Shown here one piece after another: positions 5,994 to 11,625 of a stretch of 11,625 bases of DNA. Each line of letters opens with the position of its first letter. Position 1 is the stretch's first letter. The notes beneath the pieces are model-generated. The model saw nothing but the letters and a program-made list of their open reading frames with translations. It did no database searches and had not been told where the DNA came from. A program made the position numbers and the translations under genes. The stretch comes from Planctomycetes bacterium GWF2_50_10 (GTDB taxonomy: Bacteria > Planctomycetota > Phycisphaerae > Sedimentisphaerales > GWF2-50-10): positions 6,375-17,999 of the forward strand of contig MHYB01000047.1 of the NCBI GenBank assembly GCA_001824635.1, read 5' to 3'.

Positions 5994-6763
5994 TAGACTT
6001 TAGCTTTGACCTGCTCTCTGCGTTTGCTGGAGACGAAGACCTGCATTTTTTCGCGGACTGCGGTTGGGTTTTCGCCGCGGGCGATGGCACAGATGCCTTC
6101 GAGTATCATTTCCATGTTGATAGTCTCTATTTTTGAGTGCTGGCCGAGTTTGCCGGCCATGGGGAGAAAGACGAGGTTGGCAACGAGTGCGCCGTAGAAG
6201 GTGCATACCAGGGCGACGGCCATTCCTGAGCCGATCTTGGAGGGGTCATCCATTTTGCTTAACATATTCACCAGGCCAATGAGAGTGCCGACCATGGCGA
6301 ACGAGGGGGAGGAGGAACCCATGAATTCGAGGATCTTTTTGCCCATTCCGTGACGTTCCTGGGTGTACTGAATTTCGAGTTCCATGAGTTCGCGGATGGC
6401 TTCTTCGTCCTGGCCGTCAATGAGCATCTGCATGCCTTTTGCGAGGAAGCCGTCTTTGATCTTGGGTATTTCCTGCTCGAGGGCAAGAGCGCCGTCGCGG
6501 CGGTTGATGGCGGCGTAGTTGACCATTTTCTGGATAAGTTCGGGGGCGGGGCTTGCCTTGTGGAAGATGGTTTTTTTTATTACGGAGAAGATACCGAGGA
6601 ACTGGCCCATCGAGAAATGGATCATTGTTGCGCAAGTCATGCCGCCGAAGACGATGGCGAAGGCGGGGATATTGAAGAATACGGCGATATTGCCTTCGTA
6701 GAGCATGGTGCCGATGATGACAGCAAAACCCAGAACAAAACCTAATATTGTTGCGATATCCAT
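5993..6763 (-). CDS. motA: MotA/PomA-type flagellar stator protein
   Basis: 256 residues, the length of PomA/MotP rather than the longer E. coli MotA. Four membrane segments are expected at about 4-22, 30-50, 153-170 and 180-200, with a cytoplasmic loop between the second and third. The loop has R88, R89 and E96, matching the PomA charged residues that push on FliG. Prolines P153 and P201 fit the conserved pair. MVGTLIGLVNML (157-168) and MDDPSKIG resemble PomA closely. T160 and T188 match PomA Thr158 and Thr186, where T158 is a marker of sodium stators (E. coli MotA has Ala). Sodium coupling is therefore likely but inferred. A good Shine-Dalgarno (AAAGGAAG) ends just before the ATG, one base after the upstream stop. 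Confidence 0.95.
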   Translation of the reverse strand: MDIATILGFVLGFAVIIGTMLYEGNIAVFFNIPAFAIVFGGMTCATMIHFSMGQFLGIFSVIKKTIFHKASPAPELIQKMVNYAAINRRDGALALEQEIPKIKDGFLAKGMQMLIDGQDEEAIRELMELEIQYTQERHGMGKKILEFMGSSSPSFAMVGTLIGLVNMLSKMDDPSKIGSGMAVALVCTFYGALVANLVFLPMAGKLGQHSKIETINMEMILEGICAIARGENPTAVREKMQVFVSSKRREQVKAKV

Positions 6764-6764
6764 T

Positions 6765-7439
6765 TTATTTTACTTCCTTTAAACGCTTGATGGCCTGGAC
6801 AATATCGGCTGCGATCTGCGGCTCGGCTGTTCCGATCTCTCCGATAACTTTGGCAGCGCTTCGTTCGGACATATAGTTGATAATTTTTACAGCATCATCG
6901 ATCTGCTTGCTTTTGCAGAGGCTGATCAATATTTTTGAGGCGCTGGTGGAATCCATTTTGTCGTAGATAGTGGCGGTGCGTTTTAGGTTTGCCAGTTCGT
7001 CGGTTGTGATCTTTGTCTGGTAATCGGCGAGTTCCTGTTTCTGAGCTTTGACCTGGGATGAGGCGGAGGCGAGTTCTACGCGGAGCCTGTTGAGTTCGTT
7101 TACATCGGACTGGAAAGCGACCCTTGAGACCTGGAGTTGGTGTTCCCTGGCGGAGAGGTCCTGGAGTTTCGTGTCATACTCTTCAATTCTTGCGCGGAGG
7201 TTCTGGACGAGAAGCTTGAGCTGTTTTTCGGTAAGGGTTTTTGAGAGTGTCGGGTCTTCGGAATTGAGCGAGGCGCCGGAAATGGCGTTAATGAAGGGAT
7301 CATTGGCTTCGGTCGCAGCGGGTACATTTGGTTCGTGTGAAGTGGACGGGGCGGGCCTGGTGATCCAAGCGATCATAAAGGATGCGCCGAAGCATACGAC
7401 ACAAACGACGGCTATGATGAGAGCCTGTTTCATACTCAT
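6765..7439 (-). CDS. YlxF/MotE-like flagellar membrane protein
   Basis: 224 residues: a membrane segment at about 7-26, a polar linker, a long coiled coil at about 64-150, and a small helical C-terminal domain (about 155-222) with YDKMDSTSASKIL and MSERSAAKVIGEI. The latter resembles the MgtE N-terminal/FliG-like helical repeat. This layout is that of the MotE family, including Bacillus YlxF encoded directly after fliJ, which is the position here. In Sinorhizobium MotE acts as a periplasmic chaperone for a motility protein; the role of YlxF-type members is less clear. The ATG overlaps the fliJ stop (ATGA) and has a strong Shine-Dalgarno (AGGAG, 7 bases upstream). A second ATG two codons on is a less likely start. 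Lying between fliJ and motA, it may help place or stabilise the stator. Confidence 0.72.
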   Translation of the reverse strand: MSMKQALIIAVVCVVCFGASFMIAWITRPAPSTSHEPNVPAATEANDPFINAISGASLNSEDPTLSKTLTEKQLKLLVQNLRARIEEYDTKLQDLSAREHQLQVSRVAFQSDVNELNRLRVELASASSQVKAQKQELADYQTKITTDELANLKRTATIYDKMDSTSASKILISLCKSKQIDDAVKIINYMSERSAAKVIGEIGTAEPQIAADIVQAIKRLKEVK

Positions 7440-7912
7440 GTTCTATCTCCTGTACTATCGCTTTCGACGGCGATCAATTGCCTGGCTGTTGCGATGGCGG
7501 CGATTTCGTCTAGTTCGCTTAGTTGAGCTTTTTTTACATCTTCCTGGTACTGCAAATATGCGGCTTGCCTGAGTTTTTCGAGATTTTTGCGGAATTTACG
7601 CAATTCCAGCATTTTTTCCATTTTCTGCTTTTTGACTTCTTCGAATTCGGTCATTTTTTTTCGTAAAAGGCTGATCTGTTCGCCTACATATTTTGCCGAC
7701 CGCATCATCAACTCGTGGCTGGGCAGTCGCTGGGCGACTTCAATGCGGCCAAACTCCGCAAGGGACTGGCGCAGGTTTGTCTGCCTGAGCAGGATAGCGT
7801 GCCTTATGGCGATTATTTTTTCGGTTATTTCCATTAGTTCAGTCCTGGCGAGGTGCTCCTGCTTTTCCTTTAGCTCAAGGATGCGCTGTAATCGCCAGTT
7901 GAACTTTTTCAT
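7436..7912 (-). CDS. fliJ: Flagellar export chaperone/stalk protein FliJ
   Basis: 158 residues, almost entirely charged helix, as expected of the antiparallel coiled coil of FliJ (usually about 145-160). The N-terminal FNWRLQRILELKEKQE (4-19) matches the most conserved family stretch. FliJ sits in the FliI hexamer pore like the gamma subunit of F1-ATPase, couples ATP hydrolysis to export through FlhA, and escorts chaperones. The ATG lies 4 bases after the fliI stop, and its end overlaps the next gene by 4 bases. Sequence is poorly conserved in this family, so the call rests on the N-terminus, helix content and place after fliI. Confidence 0.9.
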   Translation of the reverse strand: MKKFNWRLQRILELKEKQEHLARTELMEITEKIIAIRHAILLRQTNLRQSLAEFGRIEVAQRLPSHELMMRSAKYVGEQISLLRKKMTEFEEVKKQKMEKMLELRKFRKNLEKLRQAAYLQYQEDVKKAQLSELDEIAAIATARQLIAVESDSTGDRT

Positions 7913-7916
7913 TTAA

Positions 7917-9284
7917 CTACTTTCTGACAACGGGGTCGCTGAGAAGATTTTCCCAGGCTGAGGCTATGTTTACGAGCTGATCGACAGTCTGGTTAAAAGT
8001 GCTTCTTTGGCGTACCGGCTGGATTAAAAACGCGTTTATCCTGTCTATTAGAGCGACAGATCTATCTATTTTTTTATTTGAGCCTGGGGCGAAGGCTCCG
8101 ATTGTTATAAGGTCTTCGGCGTCGATGTAAGTGGCGTAGGTCTGGCGTAAAACGGACGCTGCATGGAGGTGATCGGGCGAGGCGACAAGGGGCATGAGTC
8201 TGGAGATCGAAGCGAGTATATCGATTGCAGGGTAATGGCCCCGCTGGGCGAGTTTGCGTGAGAGTACCATGTGTCCATCGAGTAGAGAGCGTGCGCTGTC
8301 GGCGACGGGATCGTTAAGGTCGTCACCTTCGGCCAGGACGGTCAGCATGCCGGTGATAGAGCCTTTTTCGTTGCGGCCGAGGCGTTCAAGGAGCCGGGGC
8401 ATGAGGGCGAAGACGCTTGGGGTGTAGCCTTTGGTTGTGGGCGGTTCGCCGGCGGCGAGGCCGATCTCACGCTGGGCCTGCGCGAAACGGGTTAGCGAAT
8501 CCATCATGAAAAGGACGTCCCTGCCCTGATCGCGGAAAAATTCGGCGATGGTGACGGCGACGAATGCGGCGCGGACACGCTGGATGGCGGGGGCGTCGGA
8601 GGTGGAGACTATGACGACGCTTCTGGCGAGACCTTCGGGGCCGATATCTTCTTCGAGGAAGTGGCGGACTTCTCTGCCGCGTTCGCCGATGAGTGCCAGG
8701 ACGTTCACCTGTGCTTCGGATGCGTTTGCCATTTCGCCGAGGAGGACGGATTTTCCCACGCCTGAGCCGGCGAAGATGCCGACACGCTGGCCTTTGCCGC
8801 AGGTGAGCATGGCGTCTATGGCGCGGATGCCGATGGATAGCGGCTCGGTTATTTTTTCGCGGCTGAGGGGTTTGGGGCTATTACTATTTATCGAGCGGTG
8901 CTCGGAGGGTCTGAAGGGGGGCAGTGAATCGATAGGCCTTGCGAGTCCGTCGAGGACGCGGCCGAGGAGGTTGTTGCCGACGGGGACGTTTTTGACATGC
9001 GAGGAGGTGCTGACGCGGTCACCGGGGCTGATGCCGTCGACGTATTCGAGGGGCATAAGGACGACACGGGAATCGCGAAAGCCGATGACTTCGGCCATGA
9101 CGGGGCTGGAATCGCGCCTGTGGATGGCGCATATCTGGCCCAGTGAAGCGGCGGGGCCGGTGGACTCGATGGTCAGGCCGGTGAGCTTGACGACGGAGCC
9201 GTAGGTGCTGTGGAGGCTGACTTTGCCGAGCACGGAGCGGAGCTTGTCGAAATCAATTAGATTTTCAGTTGTTGAGAGCTTCAT
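7917..9284 (-). CDS. fliI: Flagellum-specific ATPase FliI
   Basis: 455 residues. This F1-beta-like ATPase energises flagellar type III export at the cytoplasmic face. Walker A is GSGVGKS (173-179), then GERGREV (200-206), the Walker B strand DVLFMMDSLTRFA with D262, GYTPSVFALMPRLLERLG (286-303) and DPVADSARSLLDGH (325-338), all diagnostic of FliI/YscN rather than F-type subunits. I chose ATG 9284, which has GAAGG five bases upstream and overlaps the fliH end by 20 bases. The frame stays open to a TTG at 9317 but has no support there. The N-terminal region (about 1-20) that binds FliH is poorly conserved. Confidence 0.97.
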   Translation of the reverse strand: MKLSTTENLIDFDKLRSVLGKVSLHSTYGSVVKLTGLTIESTGPAASLGQICAIHRRDSSPVMAEVIGFRDSRVVLMPLEYVDGISPGDRVSTSSHVKNVPVGNNLLGRVLDGLARPIDSLPPFRPSEHRSINSNSPKPLSREKITEPLSIGIRAIDAMLTCGKGQRVGIFAGSGVGKSVLLGEMANASEAQVNVLALIGERGREVRHFLEEDIGPEGLARSVVIVSTSDAPAIQRVRAAFVAVTIAEFFRDQGRDVLFMMDSLTRFAQAQREIGLAAGEPPTTKGYTPSVFALMPRLLERLGRNEKGSITGMLTVLAEGDDLNDPVADSARSLLDGHMVLSRKLAQRGHYPAIDILASISRLMPLVASPDHLHAASVLRQTYATYIDAEDLITIGAFAPGSNKKIDRSVALIDRINAFLIQPVRQRSTFNQTVDQLVNIASAWENLLSDPVVRK

Positions 9285-9843
9285 TTTGACCTTCGAGGCC
9301 CAGGAGGGCGGCCTCAATATTTTTTAGTTTCACATCAAGAAGGGATTCGATAAAACCTTTGCCGGTATCTATGCGGCATTCGGCGGGTTTTAACGAGGCA
9401 TCGGGAGCTAGTTTTACATTGTTAAGCATGGAAGCGTTATCCTGCTGTAATTTTAAAAGAACGGCGAGGTCAGCAGGATTGACGTAGACTGTGAGGTTAT
9501 CGCAACTCTGGGCAGTTGAGAGCACATCGCAGATCATGGCTTCGATATCATAATTGCCGGAGGCGACCTGTTTTGCGACAATTTTTTCGGCTATCTGGAT
9601 GGCGAGTTTTGTTATCTCGCGGCCGTGGTCTTTCATGGCATTTTGATGGTATGTATTGAGCGTCTGGGCGGCGTTATTTAGAGAACTGAGGGCAGCTGAA
9701 AGATCCTGCGTGAGTTTTTTTGCGGCGGCGGATGCTGAGGCCTGTTCTGTTTTGGAGCGGAGGCGTATATTGATCTGCGCGGCAGAAACGAGCGTTATGC
9801 CGATGAGCGGTTTAGAGAGTCGTATTTTAAGGGCCTGTTCCAT
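9265..9843 (-). CDS. fliH: Flagellar assembly protein FliH
   Basis: 192 residues, shorter than E. coli FliH (about 230-240), with a reduced N-terminus. FliH dimers hold FliI and tether it to the C-ring. An alanine-rich helix at about 35-65 leads to REITKLAIQIAEKIVAKQ (75-92), then VYVNPADLAVL (119-129) and ECRIDTGKGFIESLLD (155-170). These are the conserved C-terminal blocks, related to the V/A-ATPase E stalk subunit. It lies between fliG and fliI, as is usual. No clear Shine-Dalgarno precedes ATG 9843 and the gap to fliG is 28 bases; an ATT codon at about 9852 is in frame but speculative, so the start is the least certain in this operon. Confidence 0.92.
   Translation of the reverse strand: MEQALKIRLSKPLIGITLVSAAQINIRLRSKTEQASASAAAKKLTQDLSAALSSLNNAAQTLNTYHQNAMKDHGREITKLAIQIAEKIVAKQVASGNYDIEAMICDVLSTAQSCDNLTVYVNPADLAVLLKLQQDNASMLNNVKLAPDASLKPAECRIDTGKGFIESLLDVKLKNIEAALLGLEGQNEALNN
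9290..9294 (-). promoter_or_regulatory. Shine-Dalgarno deciding the fliI start (inside fliH)
   Basis: GAAGG on the minus strand, five bases before ATG 9284 and inside the last codons of fliH. It supports the ATG over the upstream TTG at 9317. Confidence 0.55.
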
Positions 9844-9871
9844 ATTTTTAGCAATGAGCGTCTTTTCGCGT

Positions 9872-10879
9872 TTAATCCTCTATGAAGGCCAGTTCGCCTT
9901 TCTCGTTCATTTCCTGGAGGACAGTGACAAGCTCGCCTCTTGCCTTATCGATTTCATCTTTCTTGGGGGCGGAAAGGAGGGCGATTTCCTCATCGAGGAG
10001 GGTGCGGGCGCGTTCTGAAATATTTGTCCTGATTTTCGTGACTACCCTTTCATCCGACTTGGTGAGGGCCTTAGCCAACTGTTGTGAATCAATGCCGCGA
10101 AGGGCCTGCTGAAGGGGCCTGTCGAGTATTGTCGGTATATCTTCCCAGGTTATCATCAGCTTGCGAACGGCGGTTGCGATTGCCTCATCGGATTGCTTGA
10201 TGGAATTGAGCATTCCTTCGCGGAGATCTCTTGGGAGGCCCTGGAGCATCATCGCGATCTTGCGGTACATATCACTGGAGCTGATGGGCATAACCTCGCT
10301 GGATTCGTTGAGGCTCTGAATCCTGCCCCAGACACCCTGGGCGATGCGCATTTTGGTATCGCGGCTCATCATTTCAGAGCCGGCTATTCGTGTGACGACC
10401 TGGAGCCTGATGTCCTCGGACAGCATGAGCAAAATCTGGGAGGCTTTTTTAGCCGGTAGTTCGCTGAGTACAACCGCTATGGCTAGTGGGTGTTCGCCAT
10501 CGAGGGCAGCGGCGATCTTTTTTGGATCCGCGTTTCGAATTTTGAGGAACTGATCGCGTTTGCGCATCACATCATTTATCTGGCCCTGGATCTCCTGTGA
10601 TTTTTTGGCGCCTACCGTGCTTTCCAGCATGGTCGAGAGAAAGCTCTTCATTTCGAAATTGCCGCTGGGAGAGTCTTTGGTCCTGAGGGACTGATAGAAT
10701 TCTTTTACAATGGTGGGGCCTTCGTTGGCGGGTGAATAACCCGACGCGTCGAGATTGGCGATCTCCATGGCGATGTTAGTTACGACATCGGGGCCAAGGC
10801 CTCTTAGGAGTTCGGAAGCAGTAACTGGATCGACACTCATCAGGAGCATGGCAGCTTTTTTTAATCCGCTTACCGCCAT
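9872..10879 (-). CDS. fliG: Flagellar motor switch protein FliG
   Basis: 335 residues, the usual length. FliG connects the FliF MS-ring to the C-ring and receives torque from MotA. The N-terminal domain (LKKAAMLLMSVD, 6-17) binds FliF; the EHP motif (GEHPLAIAVVLSEL, 128-141, where many have EHPQ) is in the middle domain; the C-terminal domain ends at NEKGELAFIED. In the torque helix ISERARTLLDEEIALL (287-302), R290, E297 and E298 align with E. coli Arg281, Asp288 and Asp289. The following GPVR of most FliGs reads SAPK here, so K306 replaces Arg297. Charges are kept although residues differ. The Shine-Dalgarno GGAGAA lies in the end of fliF, with a 3-base gap to the ATG. Confidence 0.97.
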   Translation of the reverse strand: MAVSGLKKAAMLLMSVDPVTASELLRGLGPDVVTNIAMEIANLDASGYSPANEGPTIVKEFYQSLRTKDSPSGNFEMKSFLSTMLESTVGAKKSQEIQGQINDVMRKRDQFLKIRNADPKKIAAALDGEHPLAIAVVLSELPAKKASQILLMLSEDIRLQVVTRIAGSEMMSRDTKMRIAQGVWGRIQSLNESSEVMPISSSDMYRKIAMMLQGLPRDLREGMLNSIKQSDEAIATAVRKLMITWEDIPTILDRPLQQALRGIDSQQLAKALTKSDERVVTKIRTNISERARTLLDEEIALLSAPKKDEIDKARGELVTVLQEMNEKGELAFIED

Positions 10880-10882
10880 TGG

Positions 10883-11625
10883 TTATTCTCCGCTATCCTG
10901 GGCCCACCTGGCAAAGAGCTTTTTGACTTCGTCGGGATTGCTCTGGAGGGCAGCGGCTATGTGATTTCGGAGCATACCCGGCTCTGCTTCGCCCGCACTG
11001 AGATATCCGGCGGGCTGAGTGCCTGAGCCGGCTGCTATGGCTATGGAGGTGGAAGCGTATTTTTTAGAGCCAAGGAAAAATTTGAGTGCTATTAAAGCGC
11101 TTATCGCAAGAAGTCCCAGTGATAACTGTCTTGCTATCTCGGTGTACCTGCCCCATTTAATGGAGTCCTGGTATTCGTTGTCTACAAGCTGGGCTGAGGC
11201 TGGGGCTTGGAAGAATTTGGCATTTACGACTTTGAGAGCGTCGGTAGCTTTAAGGCCAACAGCATTTTTTATGATCTCTTCAACATCGGTTACGGTCATA
11301 GCGGTTTGAGCGTTAGCATCGGCTGGGGTGAGATCGACGATGGCTGAGACGCTGAGGGAAAGTATTTCGCCGGGCATGTCGGTTTTTTGTTCGACGGTCT
11401 TGCCGACGACGTATTCGGTTGTGATGGTTTCATCCTTTGTTGTACTGGGATTTGCCTGGGCGCCAGCGGGAGCAGATGAGGCGGCGATCTCTGATTTGTT
11501 CTTGATCTCTTCCTTGGTAGCTATTTTTGATGCGGGGTCATAGGATTCTTTGACTTGATTTTGGCTTGTCATATCAAGGACGGCGGCAACGGAGACGGTG
11601 GCCCTGCCTGGTCCGAGGACAAGGG
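10883..11625 (-). CDS. fliF: Flagellar MS-ring protein FliF, C-terminal part (5' end beyond the window)
   Basis: 246 residues to the stop; the frame stays open to the window edge, so the Met at 11572 is internal. The upstream residues GPGRATVSVAAVLDM are the conserved FliF ring-building segment, and ESYDP follows, as in the family. The Ser/Thr/Ala-rich stretch at about residues 33-67 of this fragment matches the variable insert, followed by ETITTEYVVGKTVEQ and GEILSLSVSAIVDL. The C-terminal membrane segment is at about 166-185 (LGLLAISALIALKFFLG), and the cytoplasmic tail LRNHIAAALQSNPDEVKKLF with a late Trp is the FliG-binding region. FliF oligomerises in the inner membrane as the MS-ring base. 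Family assignment is firm from motifs and from fliG directly downstream. Confidence 0.93.
   Translation of the reverse strand, partial: LVLGPGRATVSVAAVLDMTSQNQVKESYDPASKIATKEEIKNKSEIAASSAPAGAQANPSTTKDETITTEYVVGKTVEQKTDMPGEILSLSVSAIVDLTPADANAQTAMTVTDVEEIIKNAVGLKATDALKVVNAKFFQAPASAQLVDNEYQDSIKWGRYTEIARQLSLGLLAISALIALKFFLGSKKYASTSIAIAAGSGTQPAGYLSAGEAEPGMLRNHIAAALQSNPDEVKKLFARWAQDSGE

Noticed and set aside
9285..9317. FliI start at TTG 9317
   Set aside because: Would lengthen the overlap with fliH to 53 bases with no added FliI similarity; ATG 9284 has GAAGG at proper distance.
11570..11572. FliF start at the Met codon 11572
   Set aside because: The frame continues upstream to the window edge and encodes the conserved GPGRATVSV segment of FliF, so this Met is internal.

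Overview
The window is a dense bacterial chromosome segment of roughly even base composition (judged by eye). Every gene I can support lies on the minus strand, so the window reads from high to low coordinates. The distal half of a flagellar basal-body and export operon is followed by its motor (stator) genes. After these come enolase with a divisome-like small membrane protein, the biotin genes bioA-bioD, and the start of an L-aspartate oxidase gene (nadB). No RNA gene, insertion sequence, CRISPR array or prophage gene was recognised. No gene-free stretch exceeds about 140 bases.

Region 1 (11625 to 4502), flagellum: fliF (3' part only), fliG, fliH, fliI, fliJ, a YlxF/MotE-like membrane protein, a PomA/MotP-type motA, and two different motB-like genes in tandem. 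Most junctions are overlaps or gaps of a few bases, as expected of one transcript. FliF and FliG form the MS-ring and the rotor face. FliH, FliI and FliJ form the export ATPase complex. MotA with the MotB-like proteins would form the torque-generating stator. The order fliF-G-H-I-J followed by a YlxF-like gene matches the Bacillus-type operon, but here motA and two motB genes follow directly. The stator resembles sodium-driven PomA/MotP units more than the E. coli proton type.

Region 2 (about 4474 to 2567), enolase: a good sigma70-type promoter lies just upstream of eno, with overlapping inverted repeats at its -10 element. A strong intrinsic terminator follows eno. After it comes a two-membrane-segment coiled-coil protein resembling FtsB/DivIC, echoing the known eno-ftsB neighbourhood.

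Region 3 (2566 to 1), cofactors: bioA and bioD overlap by 4 bases and would make dethiobiotin from KAPA. nadB, the first enzyme of de novo NAD synthesis, starts at 198 and runs off the window. The short spacers here and between the two motB genes carry hairpin repeats and degenerate AT-rich tandem repeats.

Taxonomy is uncertain. Divergent flagellar proteins, repeat-bearing spacers and gene order suggest an environmental Gram-negative lineage, possibly Planctomycetota (Phycisphaerae-like). This is a guess from general impression, not from a marker gene.
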